In this document: positions 23,961 through 32,800 of the stretch, in pieces
Layout of the letters: every line of letters begins with the position of its first letter
Position numbering within the stretch: the stretch's first letter is position 1
Assembly: GCA_965279005.1 (NCBI GenBank)
Contig: CBDIHK010000022.1
Span: forward strand, 124,001-188,000
Source of the DNA: Planctobacterium sp965279005
GTDB taxonomy: Bacteria > Pseudomonadota > Gammaproteobacteria > Enterobacterales > Alteromonadaceae
Direction of reading: 5' to 3'
Length of the DNA: 64,000 bases
The notes under the pieces: model-generated
Told to the model about the DNA's origin: nothing
Seen by the model: only the letters and a program-made list of their open reading frames with translations
Database searches by the model: none
Program-made: the position numbers and the translations under genes

Positions 23961-25296
23961 CTGAAGGATCCCCACGAATTTAAATAGCACTATAACTTGC
24001 CCCAATTGCTAGGTCACGTAGGCTGGTCAGCGCCTGCTTCCATTGCAGGTTTGTGAACTTGAGACGCTGGCATAACGCCCTTATGCCCAAGCTGTGCAAG
24101 GATAGCACCGGCCTGTCGCAGGTATTAGCTTGGAAGCGTTTTTGCCAGCCTGCAACGACCGTTGCCAATCCAATGAGAATAGCCACCAGTGACGCCAACG
24201 TGGTGAGTAAAACCAATACCGACAGACGCGTTGGCTTTATGGTGTTGTTGTACTCAAACCCTAGCCCAAACCGGTTGCTTTTCATGTCCCGGAAACCTTC
24301 TTCAATCTGCATCCGCTGCTGGTAAATTGAGACAACACGCTTTGCCAGGTTCGTAGTGGCAGGTAGCGAGGTGGCGAGCAACCATGGGTCGCTCGCGCCC
24401 TTGGCGTGTTTAAGTGACATCAGCGATTGCTTGCGTGAACCGTCCGGGTTAGTGGCGTGCCTGCCTTTGTTCTTGTGTTTGAACAGCACCAGCGAACAGG
24501 CAAAGGGCTGGCGTTTGGCAATGAGCGCCGTGCCAATCAATTTGGGTCGGTGGCGGGCCTGTTTATACAACTGGCTAATGCATTGCCAATGGCCACCGTT
24601 ATCAAGGGAATAGAAGTGTGGTTTGCGCACCCGACCAACGATATGCCAACCAAGGTCCCTAACAGGCCGGAACCAGGGGGATTTGAACCCGGCATCCGTA
24701 ACAACAACGGGTTGGCAGTCTTTGCCTAGCATGGCATGCAACACTGCGAGGAAGCGACGGTGGGTTTTGGCTTTCTCCTTGGTGGCGTTGCTATGGATTT
24801 CTTGGTACAGCGTTATAGGCCGTCCTTTGAGCACCATGGATGCCCGTAGCAGGAAATGGCCTTTATGGTCATCTAGATCAGCCCAATCTACTGCAATAAC
24901 TGGATGTTTCGCTACACAAAACAGCTTGCAGATAACCGCATAGATAGCCGGGGTTTCCTGTTGCAGATGGTGGTTGGAGAGCAACCGGTCAGCACGTTTA
25001 ATCCGGTGTTTTTCAAACGCCTTGGAAGCAATCCCCCTCCCCATGGATGTGACGGCGGCAGCATTACCTGCCAATAGGCTTTTTACACAATCCAATAGAG
25101 CTATTCGCCTCGTTTTGTGCATTTTAAAAGTGACAAAGTGGATGGTTTTGTTCAGGATAGTAAGGGCATTCATGGCGTCAAAGTTTGGTTGTTTTGTGAG
25201 GTTTGGCGATTGATCAGATCACCAAATGCCATGAATGTTCCCTTGTTATTTATCTAATTTATTGATTTACCTAATTTATTTGTGGGGATACCTCAG
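23961..25296 (-). mobile_element. IS4-family insertion sequence, copy 1 (1336 bp)
   Basis: The left end begins CTGAAGGATCCCCACGAATT. The right end, read inward on the other strand, begins CTGAGGTATCCCCACAAATA. These form an imperfect inverted repeat of about 20 bp. The 9 bp sequence GGTCAGGTT is present on both sides (23952-23960 and 25297-25305), which fits IS4-family target duplication. The element carries one transposase gene on the - strand whose stop is within 20 bp of the left end. Confidence 0.93.
23980..25173 (-). CDS. IS4-family DDE transposase (copy 1)
   Basis: This 397-residue transposase catalyses cut-and-paste movement of the element. The first catalytic Asp lies in AVDWADLDD, the second in VVTDAGFKSPWF, and the Glu in YQQRMQIEEGFRDMK. 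The last motif fits the Y-(2)-R-(3)-E-(6)-K signature of the IS4 family exactly. Length is normal for the family and the frame is intact, so it is probably functional. Start is the ATG at 25173 (MNALTILNKTIHF). It differs from copy 2 by about nine residues, mostly in one short region. Promoter and control are not visible beyond an AT-rich stretch inside the right end. Confidence 0.95.
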   Translation of the reverse strand: MNALTILNKTIHFVTFKMHKTRRIALLDCVKSLLAGNAAAVTSMGRGIASKAFEKHRIKRADRLLSNHHLQQETPAIYAVICKLFCVAKHPVIAVDWADLDDHKGHFLLRASMVLKGRPITLYQEIHSNATKEKAKTHRRFLAVLHAMLGKDCQPVVVTDAGFKSPWFRPVRDLGWHIVGRVRKPHFYSLDNGGHWQCISQLYKQARHRPKLIGTALIAKRQPFACSLVLFKHKNKGRHATNPDGSRKQSLMSLKHAKGASDPWLLATSLPATTNLAKRVVSIYQQRMQIEEGFRDMKSNRFGLGFEYNNTIKPTRLSVLVLLTTLASLVAILIGLATVVAGWQKRFQANTCDRPVLSLHSLGIRALCQRLKFTNLQWKQALTSLRDLAIGASYSAI

Positions 25297-25305
25297 GGTC
25301 AGGTT
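25297..25305. repeat. Shared 9 bp target sequence between the two IS4 copies
   Basis: GGTCAGGTT occurs three times: before copy 1 (23952-23960), between the copies (25297-25305), and after copy 2 (26642-26650). After the third copy the sequence continues GGATTGAAAGGAAC, so the original target was the REP-like GGGTCAGGTTGGATTGA motif that also occurs near 29671. Confidence 0.92.
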
Positions 25306-26641
25306 CTGAAGGATCCCCACGAATTTAAATAGCACCATAACTTGCCCCAATTGCTAGGTCACGTAGGCTGGTCAGCGCCTGCTTCCATTGTAGGTTTGTG
25401 AACTTGAGACGCTGGCATAACGCCCTTATGCCCAAGCTGTGCAAGGATAGCACCGGCCTGTCGCAGGTATTAGCTTGGAAGCGTTTTTGCCAGCCTGCAA
25501 CGACCGTTGCCAACCCAATGAGTATGGCCACCAGTGACGCCAACGTCGTGAGCAAGACCAATACCGCCAGCCGCGCTGGCTTTATGGTGTTGTTGTACTC
25601 AAACCCTAGCCCAAACCGGTTGCTTTTCATGTCCCGGAACCCTTCTTCAATCTGCATCCGCTGCTGGTAGATTGAGACAACACGCCTCGCCAGGTTCGTT
25701 GTTACGGGGAGCGAGGTGGCCAGCAACCATGGGTCGCTCGCACCCTTGGCGTGTTTAAGTGACATCAGCGATTGCTTGCGTGAACCGTCCGGGTTAGTGG
25801 CGTGCCTGCCTTTGTTCTTGTGTTTGAACAGCACCAGCGAACAGGCAAAGGGCTGGCGTTTGGCAATGAGCGCCGTGCCAATCAATTTGGGTCGGTGGCG
25901 GGCCTGTTTATACAACTGGCTAATGCATTGCCAATGGCCACCGTTATCAAGGGAATAGAAGTGTGGTTTGCGCACCCGACCAACGATATGCCAACCAAGC
26001 TCCCTAACAGGCCGGAACCAGGGGGATTTGAACCCGGTATCCGTAACAACAACGGGTTGGCAGTCTTTGCCTAGCATGGCATGCAACACTGCGAGGAAGC
26101 GACGGTGGGTTTTGGCTTTCTCCTTGGTGGCGTTGCTATGGATTTCTTGGTACAGCGTTATAGGCCGTCCCTTGAGCACCATGGATGCCCGTAGCAGGAA
26201 ATGGCCTTTATGGTCATCTAGATCAGCCCAATCTACTGCAATAACTGGATGTTTCGCTACACAAAACAGCTTGCAGATAACCGCATAGATAGCCGGGGTT
26301 TCCTGTTGCAGATGGTGGTTGGAGAGCAACCGGTCAGCACGTTTAATCCGGTGTTTTTCAAACGCCTTGGAAGCAATCCCCCTCCCCATGGATGTGACGG
26401 CGGCAGCATTACCTGCCAATAGGCTTTTTACACAATCCAATAGAGCTATTCGCCTCGTTTTGTGCATTTTAAAAGTGACAAAGTAGATGGTTTTGTTCAG
26501 GATAGTAAGGGCATTCATGGCGTCAAAGTTTGGTTGTTTTGTGAGGTTTGGCGATTGATCAGATCACCAAATGCCATGAATGTTCCCTTGTTATTTATCT
26601 AATTTATTGATTTACCTAATTTATTTGTGGGGATACCTCAG
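25306..26641 (-). mobile_element. IS4-family insertion sequence, copy 2 (1336 bp)
   Basis: It has the same length, orientation and ends as copy 1, starting CTGAAGGATCCCCAC at 25306 and ending CTCAG at 26641. It is flanked by GGTCAGGTT at 25297-25305 and 26642-26650. Single-base differences from copy 1 cluster around 25513-25720 (24168-24375 in copy 1). The remainder is nearly identical. Confidence 0.93.
25325..26518 (-). CDS. IS4-family DDE transposase (copy 2)
   Basis: A 397-residue near-identical sister of the copy 1 transposase, with intact catalytic motifs (AVDWADLDD, VVTDTGFKSPWF, YQQRMQIEEGFRDMK). Substitutions against copy 1 include Tyr for His at residue 12, Thr for Ala before GFKSPW, Glu for Asp in RPVRELG, Val for Ala in SLPVTT, Arg for Lys in LARRV, and Ala for Thr/Ser in KPARLAVL. 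All look conservative, so both copies may be active. Start is the ATG at 26518. Confidence 0.95.
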   Translation of the reverse strand: MNALTILNKTIYFVTFKMHKTRRIALLDCVKSLLAGNAAAVTSMGRGIASKAFEKHRIKRADRLLSNHHLQQETPAIYAVICKLFCVAKHPVIAVDWADLDDHKGHFLLRASMVLKGRPITLYQEIHSNATKEKAKTHRRFLAVLHAMLGKDCQPVVVTDTGFKSPWFRPVRELGWHIVGRVRKPHFYSLDNGGHWQCISQLYKQARHRPKLIGTALIAKRQPFACSLVLFKHKNKGRHATNPDGSRKQSLMSLKHAKGASDPWLLATSLPVTTNLARRVVSIYQQRMQIEEGFRDMKSNRFGLGFEYNNTIKPARLAVLVLLTTLASLVAILIGLATVVAGWQKRFQANTCDRPVLSLHSLGIRALCQRLKFTNLQWKQALTSLRDLAIGASYGAI

Positions 26642-26823
26642 GGTCAGGTTGGATTGAAAGGAACAATGAACAAAAGTTAAAGATCATGTTTTTTACAATG
26701 AGCACCTCTTGGATCGATATGTTGATTACGTTATACCGTAAGCGATCATTTTAGACCGCCTTTCCTGAACTGACACTCCGCGTAACATAGTCTCCATAGA
26801 TTTCATCATCAGGAGCAACATCT

Positions 26824-27099
26824 GTGGCCTATACCAGACGCACTCAACAAGAGTGGCAACAATTTATCAGTGAACAACCTCAAAGTGGTTTATCGGTTAA
26901 AGATTTCTGTGCCAGTAAGAACATAACAGTTTCCGGTTTCTATCTCTGGCGCAAGAACCTGTCAGCTACTAACCATCCTGTTGATGAACCTCAGGAGTGG
27001 TTGTCATTGACTCCTTCACCGTCTTCTGAGTCTGAACAGTGGCAGATTGAACTGGCTCTGCCCGGCGGTGTCATCCTGCGAATGAACAGAACAAGCTAA
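26824..27099 (+). CDS. tnpA: IS66 accessory protein TnpA
   Basis: A 91-residue protein starting at GTG 26824, preceded by AGGAG about 8 bp upstream. It begins VAYTRRTQQEWQQFISEQPQ, with a helix-turn-helix-like SVKDFCASKNITVSGFYLWR segment typical of IS66 TnpA and related IS3 OrfA-like DNA-binding proteins. TnpA is required with TnpB and TnpC for IS66 transposition (established). The stop overlaps the start of tnpB by one base (TAATG), so translation is probably coupled. Confidence 0.93.
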   Translation: MAYTRRTQQEWQQFISEQPQSGLSVKDFCASKNITVSGFYLWRKNLSATNHPVDEPQEWLSLTPSPSSESEQWQIELALPGGVILRMNRTS

Positions 27100-27401
27100 T
27101 GCTGCCCTTAGCAACGGGGCAGATTTGGTTATACACGAGCGACACCGATATGCGTAAACAGTTTGACGGGCTGGCGGCACTGGTGCAAAAACAGCTGGCG
27201 ATGAAGGCCCATTGTGGTGACTGGTTTGTCTTCATTAACAAACGTCGAACTCAGATTAAAGTGCTGTACTATCATCAGGGCGGTTACTGTTTGTGGAGTA
27301 AACGGCTGGAAAAAGGCACCTTTGCCAGAGTCACTGGAAGCGCTAACAAAGCGGCGCTGAACAATGCGCAACTGCAGTGTTTAATCGACGGAATTTACTG
27401 A
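27099..27401 (+). CDS. tnpB: IS66 accessory protein TnpB (Orf2-like)
   Basis: A 100-residue protein starting at the ATG that overlaps the tnpA stop. It shows the family signature: IWLYTSDTDMRKQFDGLAAL near the start, then DWFVFINKRRTQIKVLYYHQ and GYCLWSKRLEKGTF. Length is slightly below the usual 110-120 residues. It is needed for IS66 transposition, but its biochemical role is not well defined. A 56 bp gap separates it from tnpC. Confidence 0.95.
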   Translation: MLPLATGQIWLYTSDTDMRKQFDGLAALVQKQLAMKAHCGDWFVFINKRRTQIKVLYYHQGGYCLWSKRLEKGTFARVTGSANKAALNNAQLQCLIDGIY

Positions 27402-27457
27402 CAAAAAGGTAAACAAAATAGGCGATTTAAGTGGCTGATTTTGTTATAATTTGCCGC

Positions 27458-29016
27458 ATGAAAATAGCCTCTGCAAACACCGAAAAAGATGCACAAATTG
27501 CGGCAATGTCAGATGAAATTACACAATTAAAACATCAGCTCGACTGGTTTAAACGCCAGTTGTTTGGTCGTAAATCAGAGAAAGTATTACCCGTCAGCCC
27601 TGTGCAAAACAGCCTGTTTGATGTGCCGTGTCTGATGATGTTGTTCCCCTTCCAAAACCTGTCAAGGCTCACACTCGTTCATCGAAGAAGCAACGCAGTG
27701 ATACCGATGTCAATGACGAAGGCCTGCGCTTTGATGATACCGTACCCCAACAGATTATTGATGTGCCTGCGCCTGAGTTGCAGGGACCGGATGCCGACCA
27801 GTACGAACTGGTGGATATCAAAGAAACCTGTCGGCTGGCGCAACAACCTGGCAGTTACGTGGTATTGAAATATCGCCGTCAGGTGGTGCGTCACAAAGCC
27901 CTTCAAACCATAAAAGACACACCCGCACCTGCCAATGTACTGGAAGGTTGTTATTGTGATGTGTCGTTATTGACCGGGCTGATGGTGGATAAAGCCGTAT
28001 ATCATCTGCCACTGCACCGCCAGCATCAGCGAATGCTGGACAGCGGTATCACCGTGAGTCGGGCCACGTTGACCAACTGGATACAAAAAGGCATTGAACT
28101 GTTGCGTCCCATCGAACGGGCGCAGTGGCAGCACATACTGCAAAGTAAAGTGCTGGCCATGGATGAAGTACCCATCAAAGCCGGACGTAAAAAAGGCGCG
28201 GGCCGAAAACCGAGCCAAATGAAACAGACTTGCTTCTGGCCCATGTACGGTGACCAGGATGAGGTGGCCTTTACCTGGAGTACGAACCGGAGCATGGCTC
28301 ATGCAAAAGCACAATTAAAAGACTTTAGTGGCACATTACTGACGGATGGCTATTGTGCTTACAGCAAAACCGTTGAACACCTGAATAGACAGGAAGAACT
28401 GGTTGTTCATGCTGCCTGTTGGGCACACATGCGCAGGGCTTTCGAAAAGGCACTGGACAGTGAGCCTGATACGGTACAACAGGCGCTGGATATTATCGCC
28501 GCCATTTACCGGGTTGAGAAACACATCAGAGACAGGCAACTCAGTTTGGATGAGATTCATGCATACCGTCAGCAACACAGCGAACCGTTGGTGTCCGGCT
28601 TCTTCCAATGGATATACCAGCAGCGCCAGCGCACTGATTTACTCCCCAAATCACCGTTATCAAAAGCGCTTTGCTATGCCAGCGAGCGGGAACAACAATT
28701 AAAGGTGTTCCTGCGCAACCCCGCATTACCACCTGACACCAATCACCTTGAAAGAGCATTAAGAGTCGTTCCCATGGGACGTAAAAACTATCTATTCTGC
28801 TGGTCTGAAATCGGGGCTGAGCAGTTGGGTATTTTACAAAGCCTGATGGTGACCTGCCGTCTTCAGGGCGTTAACCCTTACCACTATCTGGTTGACGTGC
28901 TGCAACGGATCTCACTGCATCCGGCTAAGGATGTGCTGGAGCTGACGCCTCGCGTCTGGAAGGACAGGTTTGCAAAAGCCCCATTAACATCTGACATCAA
29001 TCAGACGGGAAATTAA
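27458..29016 (+). pseudogene. tnpC: IS66 transposase TnpC, frameshifted
   Basis: The N-terminal part starts at ATG 27458 (MKIASANTEKDAQIAAM, then LDWFKRQLFGRKSEK, the usual coiled-coil and basic start of TnpC). It is in frame only to about 27628 (SLFDVP). The rest continues one frame away from 27628 (VSDDVVPLPKPVKAH) to the TAA at 29014-29016. The break lies in GATGTGCCGTGTCTGATG; an extra G (CCGGTG) would restore one protein of about 520 residues, the normal TnpC length. The downstream part has the catalytic triad: Asp in VLAMDEVPI, Asp in LLTDGYCAY and Glu in TNHLERALRVVP. No slippery sequence is apparent, so this looks like a one-base deletion rather than programmed frameshifting. The 462-residue part could start at GTG 27628. 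A sequencing error is possible. Confidence 0.85.
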
Positions 29017-29018
29017 CC

Positions 29019-29276
29019 ATGAATATTGACCACCTGACCGTTGACGAGCTGCTGGAATTAAACGACAGAGTGTGCCGACGTATCGATGAACTTCGCGCCA
29101 AACAGAATCGTGAAGCCATGGCACTATTAAGACCTGGGATGCAGGTTAAATTTACAAATGGCGGAGAAGAAATCATAGGAGTATTGTTAAAACGCAACCA
29201 AAAAACCGTATTGATTGCCTCTGAAAATGGGGAACGTCATTATAAAGTTCCCGCTGGCGTTGTTAGCCCGTTATAG
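29019..29276 (+). CDS. Small IS66 passenger protein (85 residues)
   Basis: It starts at ATG 29019, two bases after the tnpC stop, and lies inside the element's right end, so it belongs to the IS66 operon. The N-terminal half is predicted helical (MNIDHLTVDELLELNDRVCR, then RIDELRAKQNREAM). The C-terminal half looks like a small beta-barrel (LRPGMQVKFTNGGEEIIGVL, then KTVLIASENGERHYKVPAGV). Similar small proteins accompany some IS66 elements of gammaproteobacteria, but I know of no assigned function. A nucleic-acid-binding role is possible but unsupported. Confidence 0.75.
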   Translation: MNIDHLTVDELLELNDRVCRRIDELRAKQNREAMALLRPGMQVKFTNGGEEIIGVLLKRNQKTVLIASENGERHYKVPAGVVSPL

Positions 29277-29661
29277 ACCACAGCAGCGAAATAAAGATCG
29301 CGCCAGGCCCAACGGTCTAAAATGATCGCTTACGTTATACCTGCCGAGGTTGCGAGGTTCGATAGTAATTTAGACCAATCTCAGGCTTGGTTCAGACTAG
29401 AAAGTGGAACACATACTCAGGCTGACATTATTTGGCTGAAACATGAGACCGCTGAAAGATGGTATGAACTGCGGCATAATTCTGGTTACACAGAAGCTCA
29501 TAATGCCGCAGAGGCGAAAAGCTACTCACATACAGTATATGAATTTTTGACTTTGGAATTGATTCGAAGAATTGAACAGGTTGGTGATTTCATCCGAATT
29601 TAAATATTCCTTGCTGGGAAATTCTTGTTTCACAGTGCCTGCATGTGCCGACGATTTGCGT

Positions 29662-29748
29662 GGGAACAAAGGGTCAGGTTGGATTGAATTCAATCTGACC
29701 TTTTTTGCAATTCTTCCCTGAACCAATCCAACCTGACCCTTTTGTTCC
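29662..29748. repeat. Inverted pair of REP-like sequences
   Basis: GGAACAAAGGGTCAGGTTGG starts at 29663 and continues GATTGA. Its inverted copy, AATCCAACCTGACCCTTTTG, starts at 29725 and continues TTCC to 29748. The arms match over about 24 bp with one extra T in the right arm. The same GGGTCAGGTTGGATTGA core flanks the IS4 copies at 26641, so this is a dispersed short repeat (REP/BIME-like). About 36 bp lie between the arms. Confidence 0.8.
29672..29706 (+). terminator. Possible Rho-independent terminator within the REP repeat
   Basis: GGTCAG (29672-29677) pairs with CTGACC (29695-29700) around the palindrome ATTGAATTCAAT (29683-29694), with a 5-base bulge on the left arm. Six T residues follow (29701-29706). 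The geometry fits an intrinsic terminator for + strand transcripts, insulating giant gene 2. The bulge weakens it. Confidence 0.5.
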
Positions 29749-29862
29749 TTACCTTACTGATTCCGCTAGAGTTCTAAATTTTTTAGAAAATTTGCTAAAC
29801 ATTTCTGGAACTCCATGGATTAGGCCATTGAGTCGAAAAATATTCAATGGATGTAGGTACAC
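29749..29862 (+). promoter_or_regulatory. AT-rich leader upstream of giant gene 2
   Basis: No gene is visible. It contains a perfect 7 bp inverted repeat with a 3-base loop (TTCTAAA 29772-29778, TTTAGAA 29782-29788). No convincing -35/-10 pair is visible. An in-frame TAG at 29854-29856 sits two codons before the ATG at 29863, and a weak AGG at 29855-29857 is the only ribosome-binding candidate. Confidence 0.45.
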
Positions 29863-32800
29863 ATGGTTGCAGTTGTTAGTGGCGATTTGGCAGGTTTACT
29901 TAATAGCTCTTTTGCTTTGTTAGGGCAGCAGGGGGCTCACGGGGCAAGTAACTCAGGACAGAAAGGAATAGATGCATTTGTCAATGCAGCAACCGGTAAC
30001 CTGACATTGCAGACAAGCGATGCCGTGAGTACCGCTATCGGCGCGGATTTTGGCACGTTGAACACCTACAACAGCCTCGGCGATATAAACGGTATCCGCG
30101 ACTCTAATGGCAATGACAACTGGCGCCTAGGCTTCTTAAGTAGTATCACCAGGGACGGGGTCGATTACCTACGGGTTGCTGCAGATGGCGCCCAACAGCG
30201 GTTTAATGCGGTTACCCAACCTGATGGAGCCATTAAATACATTGCCACTGATGGTGCCGGTGCACACGACGAACTCATCTTGCAATCCAATAAAGTAGTT
30301 TATGTCGAGGGCAGCAGCCAAAGGCAAATCCATTACCGCTTACCGGGTGATAGTGGCCAGGTCATGGCAATACTGGACAGTGAGGGTCTTGGACAGCATT
30401 TCAACTACGACGGTGTGGGTAAACTCGAGTCAATTGAAACCGATATTTTAAATAGTGCGGGCACATTGGCCAGGGAGAGCATTAACTTCAGCTATGACAA
30501 CGGACTCCTAACCTCCGTCACCACTGGCAACGCATCAGGCACGGGCAGCCAAACCGCCTATTATTACCGCTATGACTCGCAAGGCCGTTTGTCCCATAGC
30601 ATTGTCGACCTCGATTTGAGCAATAATTTGGTACCCTTGTTGGATGGCGAAGCACCTGTTGCCGGCACCGATGAGACCAAACTCTATGTTACAGAGATAA
30701 CCTATCACGGTGACTCCAGCCAAATCGCAAGTATTACCCAAGAAGATGGCTCCTCACTGACGTTCGCCTACTTTGCTGATGGCAAACTGCAAAAAGTAAC
30801 TGATGGCCAAAACAACAGCACGAGCTTTAGTTATCACGAAGGCCGGACAGATGTCACAACGGACGACAGCAATTTTAGTATCCACTTTGACCAACACCAA
30901 CGCATGACCAAGAAGTCGGCTGTTGTCAACGGCCAGGTGGTGGAAACGGCTTTCCAATATGACAACAATGATAATGTGGTGGCGGTATCGAACGGGCTCG
31001 GGGAATCTGTCCATTACGAATACGACCAGCACGGTAACCAAATTGCCGTGCAAGATGTCGCTGGCAACCGCATCGAGCGTGTTTACAACGATAAAAACCA
31101 ATTAGTAGAGGAAATCAGCTACCAGCAACCTGATCCCAATGGCTATGACAATGTCGAAGCCTCGGCATCTGATCCACAATCTGCCTATTTTGTTTACGAA
31201 GACAGCCAGGGAAGCGGTGAAGCTACCCGGTTGCGGTTCGAAATTTCAGCCGAAGGCAGGATCACTGAGTACCGTTACAATTCACTTGGCCAACGCAGTG
31301 CGCAATTAACCTACCTAAAAGATGAATTCGATTTTTCAGGCCTATCTGCATCGGATTCACAGTTAACTGAAACCGAAGTCAATGCTTGGGTTAACAGGAT
31401 TAGTGGTGGCAGTGAACCTGCATTTGGTAAGTACGACATCGCCCGGGTCGACTTTAAATACGATTTCCGCGGTAGGTTGCAGCAGCAAACCCAATACAGT
31501 GAAATACAGGCTGACGGCACAGGGGTCGCAAATACGGCCAGCACCGTCAACTACCAATACGATGTCCAAGGTCGCTTGCTGCGGGAAACATCTGCCGAAG
31601 GCCTAAACAAGGTTTTCAGTTACGATGGCATGGGCAGGCTTTTGACCGAATCGTTATTGGGAACCGCTGAGAGCCCTGCACAATTAACCACTTACCAATA
31701 CGATGACAGCCAACAAAAAATACGGATAGACAATGACCAGACGGGCTTGGTTACAACCCAAAGCTATGACCGTGCTGGGCGTTTGGTATCGCTAGAGTAT
31801 GGCCTTGAAACGGACAAGGATAAATTTGCCGGTATTGCTTACCTTTATGATGCTGATGGCAATCGGGTAGCAACAAAACATGAGAATGGTGCATACAGTT
31901 ACCAGCTGTTTGACAATGCCGGTCGGGTAGAATTCCAAATTGATGCACTAGGTTATGTTACCCAGTTTGAATATAACCTGGCCAGCCAACTGGTGGCGAC
32001 CACCCAGTATGGGAACAAGATAAGCACCAGCAGTTTCCTGAATACTGGTAAGACTGCCGTGGTAGAAGCTAATGTCCGCACCCAGGTTAACGCTATTGCT
32101 GCGTCAGAACAGGATCGCAGAACTGTAAAAGAATACGATGTGGCTGGCAGGTTGGTGCTTGAAGTGGATGCGGCCGGCTACGCAACGGCCTATGAATATG
32201 ACACTTCAGGACGCTTATTGGCCAGGATAAGCTATACCAACGCTGCCACAGTAACAGCCGAAAATGTCATTTCACTCAATGACGATACTGATTTCCGAAT
32301 CAACCGCAACTTCTACTCTGATGATGGCCTGTTAACCGCAACCGTAGATGCTGAAGGCTATGTCACTGAATTTGAATACGATGGTGCCGGCAACCTAGTA
32401 AAAGAAACGGCTTTAGCGCAGCGCGCCACCTTTTTAAATGATGATGCCAGTGAAAGGTTGCCTACCGCCCAGGATATAAGGCAGTCCGAACTATCACAAT
32501 TGTTGCCTTCAAACCGGGTGGGGGCGAGGGAGACTTATCAGTTTTACAATGCGCGCGGCCAACACGTTGCACAGCTCAACCATGAGGGTGCTCTCGTCAA
32601 GTGGCAATATGATCTCGATGGCCGGTTGCAGGAGCAAACCCAATATGCAACTAGGGTGGGCAACTTTGACGGTGCAAATTTAGTGTTTCCTGCCAGCCAT
32701 GCCAATGATATCCGCACATCCTATGAGTACGATGACAATGGCAGGCTCGAATACACGATTAACCACTTTAGCAATGCAGTCGAACGCAACCACTATGACA

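Larger units (their letters stand above)
26738..29333 (+). mobile_element. IS66-family insertion sequence (2596 bp)
   Basis: The left end is GTAAGCGATCATTTTAGACC (26738-26757). The right end is its inverted copy, ending GGTCTAAAATGATCGCTTAC at 29333. The flanking 8 bp GTTATACC is duplicated perfectly (26730-26737 and 29334-29341), as expected for IS66. The element carries tnpA, tnpB, a broken tnpC and a small passenger gene, all on the + strand. Confidence 0.96.
26670..29603 (+). pseudogene. Orphan polymorphic-toxin tip (HE...AH type), split by IS66
   Basis: If the IS66 element and one copy of its 8 bp duplication are removed, 26670-26737 joins 29342-29603 in one frame. The result is a peptide of about 109 residues ending at the TAA at 29601-29603. 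It reads DHVFYNEHLLDRYVDYVIPA, then WFRLESGTHTQADIIWLKHE, then TAERWYELRHNSGYTEAHNA. The spacing of SG.HT.ADI..L.HE.AE and GYTEAH resembles the tail of many bacterial polymorphic toxins, where 'SDxxxLxHELAE...EAH' is a recurring motif; this is from memory and no search was run. It has no start codon or carrier: a TGA at 26667-26669 lies just upstream and REP sequence abuts it. It fits a displaced Rhs toxin tip. Fragment 29322-29603 could still be translated from an ATG inside the IS66 right end. Confidence 0.5.

Noticed and set aside
24053..26288. Several 80-106 codon + strand frames within the IS4 copies
   Set aside because: They are antisense to the intact transposase genes and identical between copies only because the elements are.
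27445..27450. TATAAT hexamer before tnpC as a promoter -10 box
   Set aside because: It lies only 7 bp before the ATG and has no -35 element at a suitable distance.
29705..29923. A 72-codon + strand frame across the gene 2 leader
   Set aside because: It starts in the REP hairpin, runs over the gene 2 start in another frame and has no domain or ribosome-binding site.
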